Assembly (NCBI RefSeq): GCF_021272205.1
Contig: NZ_JAJSDX010000008.1
Coordinates: 1 to 64,000, forward strand
Origin: Pantoea sp. Mb-10
GTDB lineage: Bacteria; Pseudomonadota; Gammaproteobacteria; Enterobacterales; Enterobacteriaceae
DNA: 64,000 nt
Direction: 5' to 3'
Positions 23,805 to 33,920 of the stretch are shown here, piece by piece. The notes below the pieces were generated by a model, which had not been told where the DNA came from, made no database searches, and worked only from the letters and a program-made list of their open reading frames with translations. Within the stretch, counting starts at the first letter, position 1. Each line of letters opens with the position of its first letter. A program made the translations under genes and the position numbers.

Positions 23805-24683
23805 TTACCGACCGCCCTCTTCGCGGGCGGTGGCGTTCCCCAGAATCCAGCGCTTGTGCACGTAAAGCGACGCGACGATCACCGCTGCCCCGGCAATAAA
23901 GCTCGGCCAGTGCGGAGTTTGCTGCCAAATCGCCAGATTCACCAACAGGCCGGCGGGCACATGCATGTTGTTCATGATGCCCAGCGTGCCCGCATCCACC
24001 TGCGTCGCGCCGTAATTCCACATGAAATAGCCCAATCCCGATGCGGCAACGCCCAGCCACACCAGCACGCCCCACTGCAAGGAAGTGGTCGGTAATTTAT
24101 GGGGATTTCCCCACAGCGTCCACGCCACAATAGCGATGATCACCGCGCCAAGATAGAACCAGGAGAACGCCGTATGCTGCGGCATTGGCCGCGTTTCCTG
24201 CAGCCGCTTATAGCCCACCATGCCGATGGCAAAGCAGATATTGGCCGCCTGCACCAGTAACAAGCCAAACCAGAAGTGGTCGCTGACTTTGTCATAGCGA
24301 ATGATTGCCGCGCCCGCGACCGCCAGCAGCGCGCTGAAGGCATAGCCGATACGCAGCGGACGTCGCTTCAACAGGTCATAAATCAGCGTGACGTAGAGCG
24401 GCGTCATCACGGTAAACAGCAAAAATTCCGGCACGCTCAGATACAAATAGGCTTCAAAGCTCAACAGGTACATCACACCCAGTTGCAGCATGCCTACCAG
24501 CATGTAGAGCAACAGCGTAGAGACCTGATAGCCGCGCCAACGCAGAAACGGCAGAAAAACCAGGGCGGCAAGGCCGAGGCGCATCAGCACCGAGAACCAG
24601 GAATCCACCTGCCCGGCAAGATATTCGCCAATTAAGCTAAACGAAAACGCCCAAAGTACGGTGGTAACGATCAATAACAGCAC
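23805..24683 (-). CDS. yigM: EamA-family transporter YigM (biotin uptake in E. coli)
   Basis: An inner-membrane protein of the EamA/DMT superfamily with about ten hydrophobic helices in two repeats; the E. coli homologue has been described as a biotin transporter. No ATG lies near the expected N-terminus; a GTG at 24683 (MLLLIVTTVLWAFSF) gives 292 residues, close to the roughly 299 of E. coli. The longer open frame upstream encodes atypical sequence. It is convergent with yehS rather than with metR. Confidence 0.85.
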   Translation of the reverse strand: MLLLIVTTVLWAFSFSLIGEYLAGQVDSWFSVLMRLGLAALVFLPFLRWRGYQVSTLLLYMLVGMLQLGVMYLLSFEAYLYLSVPEFLLFTVMTPLYVTLIYDLLKRRPLRIGYAFSALLAVAGAAIIRYDKVSDHFWFGLLLVQAANICFAIGMVGYKRLQETRPMPQHTAFSWFYLGAVIIAIVAWTLWGNPHKLPTTSLQWGVLVWLGVAASGLGYFMWNYGATQVDAGTLGIMNNMHVPAGLLVNLAIWQQTPHWPSFIAGAAVIVASLYVHKRWILGNATAREEGGR

Positions 24684-24882
24684 GGTCGCGATCTCACAAT
24701 TTACGGTGGCGCTAGTGTAAACAAAGCGCCGCCGCGAAACGCGCTTTTCTGGTTTACAAGTGAGTAAAAATAAAACAATCAATACGCATAGCCTAACCTC
24801 CGCGCACACCGTCCTCTCTTATGCGCGAAATCCACCATTTCTTGGCTGTTTTCGCGCCTCACTGTCATCAAGCTGTAACAAA

Positions 24883-24898
24883 TGTGTCATACATCACA
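24883..24898 (+). promoter_or_regulatory. CRP site upstream of glpT
   Basis: TGTGT-CATACA-TCACA matches the CRP consensus at 9 of 10 core bases. If TATTCT (24920-24925) is the -10, transcription would start near 24932 and the CRP centre would fall at about -41.5, a class II activator position. Confidence 0.8.
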
Positions 24899-24932
24899 GT
24901 AACCTTCGCTTTGGCTCTCTATTCTTTGCGCG

Positions 24933-24955
24933 AATTGGAAAGCCGCTTTCCAATT
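24933..24955. promoter_or_regulatory. perfect 23-bp palindrome, candidate operator of glpT
   Basis: Two 11-base arms, AATTGGAAAGC and GCTTTCCAATT, flank a single central C. The site would cover about +2 to +24 of the predicted glpT transcript, like lacO1 in lac. It does not resemble the GlpR operator (ATGTTCG...CGAACAT). The half-site style suggests a LacI-type or similar dimeric repressor, which is an inference. Confidence 0.7.
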
Positions 24956-25025
24956 AAGGCGTCAATGATTGCCGCTCTAACCTGCTGGGAATTTATAACT
25001 ATTATCGCGCCCTGGAGGGCCTCAC

Positions 25026-26366
25026 ATGTTAAGTATTTTCAAACCTGCACCGCACCGCCCGCGGGTCGACGACGCGCACGTCGATCCCCTTTATCGCCGG
25101 CTACGCTGGCAAATTTTCATCGGCATTTTCTTTGGCTATGCTGCCTACTATTTGGTACGCAAAAACTTTGCGCTGGCAATGCCGTACCTGGTGGAACAGG
25201 GCTTCTCGCGCGGGGATCTCGGCTTTGCACTGTCCGGTATTTCTATAGCCTACGGCTTTTCAAAATTCATCATGGGGTCGGTCTCTGACCGTTCAAACCC
25301 TCGCGTTTTCTTGCCCGCCGGGCTCATTCTGGCCGCAGCCGTGATGCTGTTTATGGGCTTTGTGCCGTGGGCAACCTCCAGCATCATGGTGATGTTTGTG
25401 CTGCTGTTTTTGTGCGGATGGTTTCAGGGCATGGGCTGGCCGCCCTGTGGACGCACGATGGTGCACTGGTGGTCACAGAAAGAGCGTGGCGGAATTGTGT
25501 CCGTCTGGAACTGCGCCCATAACGTCGGCGGCGGCATTCCCCCGCTGCTGTTCCTGCTGGGTATGGCGTGGTTCAACGACTGGAAAGCGGCGCTCTACAT
25601 GCCCGCCTTCGGCGCGATTCTGGTCGCGATTATTGCCTTCGCGCTGATGCGTGATACACCGCAGTCATGCGGGTTACCGCCGATTGAAGCGTGGAAAAAT
25701 GATTATCCGGCCGATTACAGCGAAAATCACGAACAGGAGCTGACGGCAAAACAGATCTTTATGCAGTACATCCTGCCCAACAAGCTGTTGTGGTATATCG
25801 CGCTGGCCAACGTCTTTGTCTATCTGCTGCGCTACGGCATTCTCGACTGGTCGCCGACCTATTTAAAAGAGGTCAAGCACTTTACGCTGGATAAATCGTC
25901 TTGGGCTTACTTCTTTTATGAATACGCGGGCATCCCAGGCACCCTGCTGTGCGGCTGGATGTCAGACAAGGTCTTTCGCGGCAACCGCGGCGCCACGGGT
26001 GTGTTCTTTATGACGCTGGTGACCATCGCCACCGTGGTGTACTGGCTCAACCCACCGGGCAATCCGGGTATCGATATGCTGTGCATGATCGTGATCGGCT
26101 TCCTGATCTACGGCCCGGTGATGCTGATCGGCCTGCACGCGCTGGAGCTGGCCCCGAAAAAAGCGGCCGGGACGGCAGCGGGCTTCACCGGCCTGTTTGG
26201 CTACCTTGGCGGATCGGTCGCTGCCAGCGCTATCGTCGGCTATACCGTGGATTTCTTCGGCTGGGACGGCGGATTTATTGTGATGATTGCCGGTTCGGCG
26301 TTAGCGGTAGTACTGCTGTTGCTCACCATGCTGAGCGAGCACAAGCATAAACAGGCGCAGATGTGA
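25026..26366 (+). CDS. glpT: glycerol-3-phosphate:phosphate antiporter GlpT
   Basis: GlpT imports glycerol 3-phosphate in exchange for phosphate; it also admits fosfomycin. It has 446 residues, a major facilitator with 12 helices, and very high identity to E. coli GlpT beginning [10 protein letters not shown]. The organophosphate-antiporter signature [14 protein letters not shown] and the substrate-binding arginines in LVRKNF and near RYGILDW are present. In E. coli glpT is with glpQ and opposite glpABC; here it stands alone between yigM and yigL with its own control region and terminator. Confidence 0.97.
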   Translation: MLSIFKPAPHRPRVDDAHVDPLYRRLRWQIFIGIFFGYAAYYLVRKNFALAMPYLVEQGFSRGDLGFALSGISIAYGFSKFIMGSVSDRSNPRVFLPAGLILAAAVMLFMGFVPWATSSIMVMFVLLFLCGWFQGMGWPPCGRTMVHWWSQKERGGIVSVWNCAHNVGGGIPPLLFLLGMAWFNDWKAALYMPAFGAILVAIIAFALMRDTPQSCGLPPIEAWKNDYPADYSENHEQELTAKQIFMQYILPNKLLWYIALANVFVYLLRYGILDWSPTYLKEVKHFTLDKSSWAYFFYEYAGIPGTLLCGWMSDKVFRGNRGATGVFFMTLVTIATVVYWLNPPGNPGIDMLCMIVIGFLIYGPVMLIGLHALELAPKKAAGTAAGFTGLFGYLGGSVAASAIVGYTVDFFGWDGGFIVMIAGSALAVVLLLLTMLSEHKHKQAQM

Positions 26367-26371
26367 TCGAT

Positions 26372-26396
26372 AAGGGCCGGTTTTCCCGGCCCTTAT
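26372..26396. terminator. bidirectional terminator between glpT and yigL
   Basis: AAGGGCCGG and CCGGCCCTT pair over 9 bp around TTTTC, flanked by T-rich sequence on the plus side and its A-rich counterpart for the minus strand. It lies between the convergent stops of glpT and yigL. Confidence 0.85.
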
Positions 26397-27197
26397 TTAC
26401 GCAAGAAACAGGTTACGCAGCGTATGCGGTACCGCGTCTTCAGCGTTGCTGCCAATCACTTCCAGCGTTGGCAGCGTATCTTTCAAACGCTGCTGCGCAT
26501 TGCGCATGATGCAGCCTTTACCAGACATGCTTAGCATCTCAACGTCGTTCATGCCGTCGCCAAAAGCGATGCAGGCGTCGAGCGAGTGACCCAGCTGGCG
26601 CGCAACGGCCTCCAGCGCATGCCCTTTTGATACGCCGCCCGCCATCACTTCCAGACAGGTTGGCAGCGAAAAGCTGACGTTAACGCGATCGCCCCAGCGC
26701 GCCTCAATCGCCTGCTCCAGCGGCACCAGCCGCGCGGGATCGTCACAGGTGAAAAACACTTTGCTGATGCCATCGGTAGGCAGAATACCGGGCTGGTAAA
26801 CCTGATACATAAACACCGATTCGCGGAAATAGTCCTGCTCTTCCGGTGCGTGACGGTTAATAAACCACTCATCGTCGCGATAAACGTGCGTCAGGATCTC
26901 AGGATCCTGATAGTGCAGGCCGTAGAGATCGCTGGCGATGTCGGCGTCAAGGTTGTGGCTAAACACCAACTCGCCCGCCGGATTGTGCACGCGCGCGCCG
27001 TTGGAGGTGATCATGTACGCCGGGATAGCCAGCTTATCGCGCATTTGACCGACATCAATGTGGTGGCGTCCGGTCGCAAAAATAAAGTGGATATCGCGCG
27101 CCACCAGCGCCTGAAGGGTGTTACTTGCGAAAGGCGTCAGGCGATGGTCCGGTGAAAGCAGCGTGCCATCCAGATCGGATGCGACAATGTGATACAT
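26397..27197 (-). CDS. yigL: HAD phosphatase YigL (pyridoxal phosphatase)
   Basis: A Cof-type HAD phosphatase; the E. coli enzyme dephosphorylates pyridoxal phosphate and some sugar phosphates. The 266 residues contain motif I DLDGTLLS (residues 8-15), motif II ITSNGARV, the motif III lysine in VSKGHAL and motif IV FGDGMNDVEML. It starts 27 bases after pldB on the same strand, as in E. coli. Confidence 0.94.
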   Translation of the reverse strand: MYHIVASDLDGTLLSPDHRLTPFASNTLQALVARDIHFIFATGRHHIDVGQMRDKLAIPAYMITSNGARVHNPAGELVFSHNLDADIASDLYGLHYQDPEILTHVYRDDEWFINRHAPEEQDYFRESVFMYQVYQPGILPTDGISKVFFTCDDPARLVPLEQAIEARWGDRVNVSFSLPTCLEVMAGGVSKGHALEAVARQLGHSLDACIAFGDGMNDVEMLSMSGKGCIMRNAQQRLKDTLPTLEVIGSNAEDAVPHTLRNLFLA

Positions 27198-27224
27198 GTA
27201 AAACCTCGGGTAAGGGCTATAGGG

Positions 27225-28217
27225 TTAAACGTGGCGCTCAAAAAAAGCGATCGCCGCGTTGAGGGCTTCTGCACGCATGGCATCGGATTCAAACAGGATC
27301 TCATGACGCGCGCCCTGAATAACATACGGCGTGGTGCCTTCACAGGGATGGCCGGCCTGCGCCATCGCGGCGCAAAAGGCATCTTGCGATCGGTTATCCA
27401 CCACATCGTCTTTGCTTGCCTGCAGTAGCAGCGTGGGCGTGGTGATATTCGCCACCTGCGCCAGAATGTCGCGCCCAGCCTGTACGCCTTCGCGCACCCA
27501 ATGATAGGTCGGGCCGCCCACGCGGATCGCTGGATCGTCAGCGTAGAAACGCAGACTGCGGCGATAGCGTTCATGGCTGTGCGTTAGGCGATTCATGCCA
27601 AACGGATGCGCACGCCAGCGACCGGTTCCCAGCGCGTAGCCATCGCGTAGCGCCGGCAGCTTTTCGGCCCAGTCAAGAATGCGATGCGCCAGAAAAGGCG
27701 GCAGCGGCAGCACAATGCCAAACATTGGAGCGGAGAATACCGCGGCGTGAAACGCCTGCGGCTGGCGCGCCAGAAACAGCGCGAGGATCGCGCCGCCCAT
27801 CGAGTGCGACAGCACGTAGCGCTGTTCATAGTGATGACTGACGATCTCTTTCAGGTAAAGCGTTTCCAGATCGTCAACGTAATCGTTAAACGCCACCACG
27901 TGACCCCGGTGCGAATCGGCCAGCAGGCGATCGGAGCGGCCCTGCCCGCGATGATCGATGATCACCACGTCGTAGCCGCAGTGAAACAGATCGTAGGCCA
28001 GCTCAGGGTATTTGATGTAGCTCTCAATGCGTCCCGGCACAATCAAAATCACGCGACGATGCTGCGGCGAAGTAAAACGGACATAGCGGATCGTGAGGTT
28101 GCCAACGCCGGTAAATTCGCACTCTTCTCGATGGCGCCAGAAGTCCAGCAGCGGACCGGTCGCAAACGCCGCAAAGGCCTTTTCACGCCCGAGCCAGCTC
28201 TGTTTGTGATGCTGCAT
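27225..28217 (-). CDS. pldB: lysophospholipase L2
   Basis: PldB hydrolyses 2-acyl lysophospholipids and can transacylate phosphatidylglycerol at the inner membrane. The MQHHKQSWLGREKAF start behind AGGAGGACGG gives 330 residues. It is an alpha/beta hydrolase with the nucleophile elbow LSHSMGGA, a conserved VIIDHRGQGRSDR and the catalytic His in GARHEIL. It pairs with yigL downstream; rhtB is divergent. Confidence 0.95.
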   Translation of the reverse strand: MQHHKQSWLGREKAFAAFATGPLLDFWRHREECEFTGVGNLTIRYVRFTSPQHRRVILIVPGRIESYIKYPELAYDLFHCGYDVVIIDHRGQGRSDRLLADSHRGHVVAFNDYVDDLETLYLKEIVSHHYEQRYVLSHSMGGAILALFLARQPQAFHAAVFSAPMFGIVLPLPPFLAHRILDWAEKLPALRDGYALGTGRWRAHPFGMNRLTHSHERYRRSLRFYADDPAIRVGGPTYHWVREGVQAGRDILAQVANITTPTLLLQASKDDVVDNRSQDAFCAAMAQAGHPCEGTTPYVIQGARHEILFESDAMRAEALNAAIAFFERHV

Positions 28218-28321
28218 CCGTCCTCCTGGAAAAAACGTCATTAGCAGGCATCCACTGAATAGCGTGCCGCGATGTTCTGGCGTATTGTGTCATACTTCGC
28301 TTACTTCAGGGAATGTCACCC

Positions 28322-28945
28322 ATGACCATTGAATGGTGGTTAACCTACCTGCTTACCACAACAATTCTTAGCCTTTCTCCGGGCTCAGGTGCCATCAACA
28401 CCATGAGCACCGGCATCAGCCACGGCTATCGCGGCACGGTAGCGTCGATTACCGGTTTGCAGCTTGGCCTGGCGGTGCATATCGTGCTGGTGGGTGCGGG
28501 ATTGGGCGCGCTGTTTTCTCAGTCGATGGTCGCGTTTGAAGTGCTGAAATGGGCCGGCGCGGCCTATCTGGTATGGCTTGGCATTCAACAGTGGCGGGCA
28601 GCGGGCGGCATCGATCTCAACGCCGTCGCCAAAGCCATGCCGCGCCGTCGGCTGTTTCAGCGCGCGCTGCTGGTGAACCTCACCAATCCCAAAAGCATTG
28701 TGTTTCTTGCCGCGCTGTTCCCGCAGTTTATCCAGCCGCATCAGCCTCAGCTGATGCAGTACCTGATCCTGGGCGTCACCACCATTGTGGTGGATATCAT
28801 CGTAATGATTGGCTATGCCACCCTGGCAACGCGCATCGCCGGATGGATTAAAGGGCCGAAGCAGATGAAGCGGTTAAATCGTATCTTTGGCGGCCTGTTT
28901 ATGGCCGTAGGTGCGCTGCTAGCCAGCGCGCGACGCATCGCCTGA
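28322..28945 (+). CDS. rhtB: homoserine/homoserine lactone efflux protein RhtB
   Basis: RhtB is a LysE-superfamily exporter of homoserine and its lactone. The start [15 protein letters not shown] gives 207 residues with about six membrane helices and the family signature [14 protein letters not shown] near residue 17; [18 protein letters not shown] is the second conserved stretch. It converges with rhtC, the same pairing as in E. coli. Confidence 0.94.
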   Translation: MTIEWWLTYLLTTTILSLSPGSGAINTMSTGISHGYRGTVASITGLQLGLAVHIVLVGAGLGALFSQSMVAFEVLKWAGAAYLVWLGIQQWRAAGGIDLNAVAKAMPRRRLFQRALLVNLTNPKSIVFLAALFPQFIQPHQPQLMQYLILGVTTIVVDIIVMIGYATLATRIAGWIKGPKQMKRLNRIFGGLFMAVGALLASARRIA

Positions 28946-28954
28946 CGCACCGCC

Positions 28955-28974
28955 TCCCCCGCGACGGCGGGGGA
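28955..28974. terminator. hairpin between rhtB and rhtC
   Basis: TCCCCCGC and GCGGGGGA arms share an 8-bp stem with a GACG loop, located between convergent stops. It lacks a clear T-run on the plus strand, so it is a weaker candidate terminator. Confidence 0.55.
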
Positions 28975-28984
28975 AACGTCGCGC

Positions 28985-29608
28985 TTAGCGTGAGATGATC
29001 AAATGAAGACCGAAGCCCGCAAACAGCACGCCAGCGGTGCCGTCCACCCATTTTGCCAGGCGCTGGTACTTATCGCGCATCCACGGCAGCGCAAAAATCG
29101 CGGCCACCAGCGTAAACCAGGCAAAGGTTTCACCGACAATCAGTAAAAACAGACCCCAGCGCTCAATGGCACCGACATCGTTCCCCACAAACAGAGAAAA
29201 AACGCTGCCAAAGTAGATAATGGCCTTGGGGTTAGACAGGTTTGTGAGAAATCCCTTTAAAAAGCTCATGCCGCGCTTCGGCAGCTCCACCGTAGGTGGC
29301 GCGCTGTGCGGATGCCGATGACGGTGGCGCGCGGAGCGCAGCAGCTGCCAGCCCATCCACAACAGATATAAGCCGCCACCCACCATAATGATGTCATGCA
29401 GCCACGCCATTTTGGCCAGAATCAGATGCAGCCCCATCAGCGCCACACCGGCCCAAATAACAATGCCCAGCGTAATACCCAGCACGCCAAGCATGGCTTC
29501 TTTACGCGATCGGCTGGCGGCGGTTTGTGACACAAAGAAAAAATCCGGGCCAGGGCTCATCAGCGCCACTAAATGCACCAGCGCCACGGTGGCAAATAAC
29601 ATCAGCAT
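28985..29608 (-). CDS. rhtC: threonine efflux protein RhtC
   Basis: RhtC is the LysE-superfamily threonine exporter. The 207 residues match E. coli closely: MLMLF start, ALMSPGPDFFFVSQTA signature near residue 17, KGFLTNLSNPKAIIYFGSVFSLFV, and the C-terminal HLIISR. It starts 12 bases after recQ ends on the same strand. Confidence 0.95.
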   Translation of the reverse strand: MLMLFATVALVHLVALMSPGPDFFFVSQTAASRSRKEAMLGVLGITLGIVIWAGVALMGLHLILAKMAWLHDIIMVGGGLYLLWMGWQLLRSARHRHRHPHSAPPTVELPKRGMSFLKGFLTNLSNPKAIIYFGSVFSLFVGNDVGAIERWGLFLLIVGETFAWFTLVAAIFALPWMRDKYQRLAKWVDGTAGVLFAGFGLHLIISR

Positions 29609-29620
29609 GTTGTCTTTCCT

Positions 29621-31447
29621 TTAGGCTTCATCAAGATGTTCTTTAATCATTAACAGGAAGGGCTTACCAAAGCGTTCCAGCTTGCGATGGCCCACGCCGT
29701 TGACGCTCAGCATCTCGGAGGCCGTCACCGGCACCTGCTCCGCCATTTCGATCAGCGTTGCGTCATTAAACACCACGTACGGCGGGATATTCTCTTCATC
29801 GGCAATGGCTTTACGCAACTTACGCAGCTTGGCAAACAGCTTGCGGTCGTAATTGCCGCCGTAGACTTTAGGCGCGTTGCCGCTGCGGCTTTTCACCGCC
29901 ACGGTACGCGGTACCGCTAACATCAGCGGCACTTCCGCACGCAGCACCGGTCGCGCCGCTTCGGTCAGCTGCAGCGCCGAATGGAGGGCAATATTTTGCG
30001 TCACCATGCCAAGGTGAATCAGCTGACGCAGCACGCTGATCCAGTGCTCCTGGCTTTGATCGCGTCCGATGCCGTAGACCGGCAGCTTATCGTGACCATT
30101 ATCGCGCAGGCGCTGGTTGGTTGAGCCGCGCAGCACTTCAACAATATAGCTCATGCCAAAGCGCTGCCCGGTGCGATAAATACAGGAGAGCGCCTTCTGC
30201 GCTTCCACCAGGCCGTCATAGCGGCGCGGCGGATCGAGGCAGATATCACAGTTACCGCAGGGCTTTTGACGCCCTTCGCCAAAATAGTTCAGCAGCACCA
30301 GACGACGGCAGGTTTGCGCCTCGGCAAACGCCCCCATCGCATTCAGCTTGTGGCGCTCAATGTCCTGCAGCGGACCCGGCATTTTCTCTTCAAGACACTT
30401 GCGCAGCCACGCCATGTCCGCCGGATCGTAGAGCATCATCGCTTCGGCAGGCAGACCATCGCGCCCGGCACGTCCGGTTTCCTGATAATAGGATTCAATG
30501 TTGCGCGGAATATCAAAATGCACCACAAAGCGCACATTGGGCTTGTTAATGCCCATGCCAAACGCCACGGTGGCGACCACAATTTGCAGATCGTCACGCT
30601 GAAACGCTTCCTGCACGCGCGCCCGCTGTTCGCTGTCGATGCCGGCGTGATAGGCCCCTGCGCTCAGGCCACGACTTTGCAGACGCGCCGCAGTATCTTC
30701 TACTTTAGCGCGGCTGTTACAGTAGATGATGCCGCTTTTGCCGCGCTGCTCCTGCACGTAGCGCAGCAGCTGTTCGCTGGGTTTGAATTTCTCCACCAGC
30801 GTATAGCGAATATTAGGACGGTCAAAACTGCTCAGTTGAATCAGCGGATCGTGCATCTGCAGCAGATGCACAATGTCATTACGCGTGGTTTCATCGGCGG
30901 TGGCGGTCAGCGCCATCACTGGCAGCGCCGGGAAGCGCTGACGCAGCTGCCCCAACGCACCGTATTCCGGCCGGAAATCATGGCCCCACTGCGAAATGCA
31001 GTGCGCTTCATCCACGGCCAGCATCACCGGATTCCAGTGCTGCAAGCCGTCGAGGAAGTTATCCATCATCAGCCGCTCCGGCGCGATATACAGCAGCTTT
31101 AACTTGCCGGTGCGGCAATCTGCCATAACCTGCTGCTGCTGTTCGCGCGTCTGCGTTGAATTCAGACAGGCCGCCGCGACGCCGTTGGCCAGCAGCTGAT
31201 CGACCTGATCTTTCATCAGCGAAATCAGCGGCGAAACCACCAGCGTCAACCCATCGCGCACCAGCGCGGGAATTTGATAGCACAACGACTTACCGCCGCC
31301 GGTGGGCATAACCACCAGGCAGTCACGTCCGGCAAGCGCCGTTTCGATAATCGTTTGCTGGCCGGGACGAAACTGCTGATAGCCGAAGGTGTCATGAAGA
31401 ACCTGCTGCGCCAGCATTTCCTGATTTAGCACTGCCGATGTTGCCAC
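29621..31447 (-). CDS. recQ: ATP-dependent DNA helicase RecQ
   Basis: RecQ is a 3'-5' helicase of the RecF recombination pathway. The 608 residues include Walker [11 protein letters not shown], the DEAH box [19 protein letters not shown], motif [12 protein letters not shown], the zinc-binding cysteines CRR...[11 protein letters not shown], the winged-helix RQC region and a C-terminal HRDC domain (about 530-608). It lies between pldA and rhtC on the minus strand. Confidence 0.97.
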   Translation of the reverse strand: MATSAVLNQEMLAQQVLHDTFGYQQFRPGQQTIIETALAGRDCLVVMPTGGGKSLCYQIPALVRDGLTLVVSPLISLMKDQVDQLLANGVAAACLNSTQTREQQQQVMADCRTGKLKLLYIAPERLMMDNFLDGLQHWNPVMLAVDEAHCISQWGHDFRPEYGALGQLRQRFPALPVMALTATADETTRNDIVHLLQMHDPLIQLSSFDRPNIRYTLVEKFKPSEQLLRYVQEQRGKSGIIYCNSRAKVEDTAARLQSRGLSAGAYHAGIDSEQRARVQEAFQRDDLQIVVATVAFGMGINKPNVRFVVHFDIPRNIESYYQETGRAGRDGLPAEAMMLYDPADMAWLRKCLEEKMPGPLQDIERHKLNAMGAFAEAQTCRRLVLLNYFGEGRQKPCGNCDICLDPPRRYDGLVEAQKALSCIYRTGQRFGMSYIVEVLRGSTNQRLRDNGHDKLPVYGIGRDQSQEHWISVLRQLIHLGMVTQNIALHSALQLTEAARPVLRAEVPLMLAVPRTVAVKSRSGNAPKVYGGNYDRKLFAKLRKLRKAIADEENIPPYVVFNDATLIEMAEQVPVTASEMLSVNGVGHRKLERFGKPFLLMIKEHLDEA

Positions 31448-31467
31448 GGTAATCCTGTTTTGACTAT

Positions 31468-32346
31468 TTAGAACAGATCGTTAAGCGTTACGCCCACGCC
31501 CACGCGCGTTTGACGATGGTTGTAGTCGATGAGCGATTCACCATAACCGCTGAAAACTTGGGTATAGAAACGCACGTGCTCGCTGATAGGATAGCTCCAG
31601 GCGAAGGTGGCGCCGCCGTAGCCGCTGTTCCAGTTGTAGTTGCCTTCCACGCTGTAGATGCTGTCACCGACCATGTAACCCAGCTTCGCGCGGTAGTAAC
31701 CCATGTATTTGGTGATGTCCGGGTTATCGTCATTGTTCGCGCTTTCCGGCAGACGATACCAAGGTTTGATTTCCGCGAGGAAGTTACCGTTCTGCGCCAT
31801 CAGACGGGCATATACGCGGTTCCAGCTGCGTGAGGTCGGGTCGCTGCGGCCGTTGGACTGATGGTTCAGGCCCAGTTCAACATCGCGCAGCGTCCAGCCT
31901 GCGAAATCGTAATCCGTGGCCCAGCCGAGGAAAATCTGCGGCTCATAGTTGGTTTCGCGGAACGGCGACGACGCACCACGGTTAGAAAGCTGCCACCACG
32001 AACGCTGAGTATAAGAGGCGGCCAGCACAGAGTTGTCGCCCAAAATGCCCCGCCACAGCGGAAATGCCAGGCTGAGCTGGAATTTTACTTCATCGTTCTT
32101 GGCTTTGTCTGCCCAGTTGTAAGACGAAATCGCCTCTTTATTCATGTCACTGGTGTAGGTATAGAGCAGATAGTTGTTTTCGTAAGGGTACAGCACAAAC
32201 GGGTTATCGTGCTTCTCCAGCAGATTGGCAATGATACTGCCTCTCACCGCAGGGGCATCGTGCACCTCTTTTATTGTGGCTTCATCAGCCAAAGCCAGCG
32301 CAGGCAGCATCAATGCCGCAGCGATCAAAGCGTAAAGCTTACGCAT
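31468..32346 (-). CDS. pldA: outer membrane phospholipase A
   Basis: PldA is a calcium-dependent outer-membrane phospholipase that removes surface-exposed phospholipids. The [10 protein letters not shown] start gives 292 residues, including a signal peptide ending at about ALALA-DE. The catalytic histidine and serine are in [12 protein letters not shown], and the asparagine in SWNRVYA; the C-terminal ...LNDLF ends with the aromatic typical of a beta-barrel. It is 20 bases before recQ. Confidence 0.95.
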   Translation of the reverse strand: MRKLYALIAAALMLPALALADEATIKEVHDAPAVRGSIIANLLEKHDNPFVLYPYENNYLLYTYTSDMNKEAISSYNWADKAKNDEVKFQLSLAFPLWRGILGDNSVLAASYTQRSWWQLSNRGASSPFRETNYEPQIFLGWATDYDFAGWTLRDVELGLNHQSNGRSDPTSRSWNRVYARLMAQNGNFLAEIKPWYRLPESANNDDNPDITKYMGYYRAKLGYMVGDSIYSVEGNYNWNSGYGGATFAWSYPISEHVRFYTQVFSGYGESLIDYNHRQTRVGVGVTLNDLF

Positions 32347-32518
32347 AATATTCTCCGAAAGAACGGCGTCAATGTATCGTCTCATCAGGGCGACGGTTCA
32401 AAAAGCAGGCCATTCTACACGCAAAGCGCCACATTGTTCAGCGGCGATTTTTGAAACTGGAAAGCGATGCAGGGGCAGCTTAAGATACACAACTCGTTAA
32501 CATTTTAAGGCAAGGTTT

Positions 32519-32989
32519 ATGTCATCCCCGTTGCTGACACCGCAGGAAGCGCGCCACTTGATTGGCGAAATTTTCGTGTATCACATGCCGTTTAATCAGG
32601 CGCTGGGTTTGGAGCTGGATCGTCTGGACGCCAACTATGCCGAACTCAGCTTCGCCAATAAAACCATGCTGGTCGGCAACGCGGCACAGCAGATTCTACA
32701 CGGCGGCGTCATCGCCTCGGTGCTGGACGTGGCGGCCGGTCTGGTGTGCGTTAGCCACGCGCTGTCGCGTGACGCGCAGATCAGTGAAGAGATGCTGCGT
32801 CAGCGTCTGGCGCGCATGGGCACCATTGATATGCGCGTGGATTACCTCCGGCCCGGCCGCGGCGAGCGCTTTTTGGCGGCCAGCACGCTGCTGCGCGCGG
32901 GCAATAAGGTCGCCGTGGCGCGGGTTGAGCTGCATAATCAGCAGGGCGATTACATCGCCACCGCCACCGCCACTTACCTCATCGGTTAA
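32519..32989 (+). CDS. yigI: hotdog-fold acyl-CoA thioesterase YigI
   Basis: A 156-residue PaaI-type thioesterase; E. coli YigI has been shown to act on medium- and long-chain acyl-CoAs. [16 protein letters not shown] near residue 61 is the hotdog helix signature, and [16 protein letters not shown] follows. It precedes rarD by 37 bases on the same strand and is divergent from pldA. Confidence 0.9.
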   Translation: MSSPLLTPQEARHLIGEIFVYHMPFNQALGLELDRLDANYAELSFANKTMLVGNAAQQILHGGVIASVLDVAAGLVCVSHALSRDAQISEEMLRQRLARMGTIDMRVDYLRPGRGERFLAASTLLRAGNKVAVARVELHNQQGDYIATATATYLIG

Positions 32990-33026
32990 CGTCTCTCACT
33001 TGCACGCCACTTTCTGGACACGCATC

Positions 33027-33920
33027 ATGGATACGCAACAAACGCGGCAGGGCATCGGTTACGCGCTCGGCGCTTACTTTATCTGGGGCATCGCACCGGC
33101 CTACTTCAAGCTGGTTAAAGCCGTTCCTCCCACCGAAATCATGACTCACCGCGTGATTTGGTCGGCGCTGTTTATGCTGATCTTAATTACCCTGAGCCGA
33201 AGCTGGAAACAGGTCTCGAAAGTGGTGACGCAGCCCAAAAAAGTGCTGCTGCTGGCGCTTACGGCGCTAACCATCGGTGGTAACTGGCTGCTGTTTATCT
33301 GGGCGGTGAACAATCAGCACATGCTGGAAGCCAGCCTCGGCTATTTTATCAACCCGCTGATTAATGTGGTGTTTGGCATGCTGTTCCTGCGCGAGCGTTT
33401 TCGCAGGCTGCAGTGGCTGGCCGTGGCGCTGGCGACCCTCGGCGTGCTGGTGCAGCTGTGGCAGTTTGGCTCGCTGCCCATTATCGCACTGGGCCTGGCG
33501 CTGAGTTTTGCGTTCTACGCTCTGCTACGTAAAAAGATTCAGGTCGATGCGCAGAGCGGCATGCTCATTGAAACCGCCTGGCTGTTCCCGCTGGCGGCGA
33601 TTTATCTGTTTGGTTTTGCCGACAGCGCCACCAGCCACCTCAGCGCCAATCCGCTGATGCTGAACCTCAAGCTGGTGGCAGCCGGGATCGTCACGACGAT
33701 TCCACTGATGCTGTTCGCGGCGGCCTGCGCGCGTCTGCGCCTCTCCACGGTGGGCTTCTTTCAGTACCTCGGCCCAACGCTGATGTTCCTGCTGGCGGTG
33801 CTGTTTTACGGTGAACACCTAACCACCGACAAGCTGGTTACGTTTGGCTTTATTTGGCTGGCGCTGGCCATCTTTATTGTTGATGCCGTGCGGTTCTCAG
33901 CCCGCACGCGCAAAGCGTGA
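33027..33920 (+). CDS. rarD: EamA-family transporter RarD
   Basis: RarD is a ten-helix inner-membrane DMT-superfamily protein; the substrate is not established (a chloramphenicol link is reported in other bacteria). The start MDTQQTRQGIGYALGAYF gives 297 residues (296 in E. coli), while the frame runs upstream through yigI in a non-coding register. Its 3' end overlaps the convergent abrB by 24 bases. Confidence 0.92.
   Translation: MDTQQTRQGIGYALGAYFIWGIAPAYFKLVKAVPPTEIMTHRVIWSALFMLILITLSRSWKQVSKVVTQPKKVLLLALTALTIGGNWLLFIWAVNNQHMLEASLGYFINPLINVVFGMLFLRERFRRLQWLAVALATLGVLVQLWQFGSLPIIALGLALSFAFYALLRKKIQVDAQSGMLIETAWLFPLAAIYLFGFADSATSHLSANPLMLNLKLVAAGIVTTIPLMLFAAACARLRLSTVGFFQYLGPTLMFLLAVLFYGEHLTTDKLVTFGFIWLALAIFIVDAVRFSARTRKA

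Larger units (their letters stand above)
24684..25025. other. yigM-glpT divergent intergenic region
   Basis: A 342-base gene-free stretch between the divergent yigM and glpT. It holds a CRP site (24883-24898), a TATTCT -10 candidate (24920-24925), a perfect 23-bp palindrome (24933-24955) and the glpT ribosome site CTGGAGG. Nothing else is recognised in the first 200 bases beyond the yigM upstream sequence. Confidence 0.8.
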
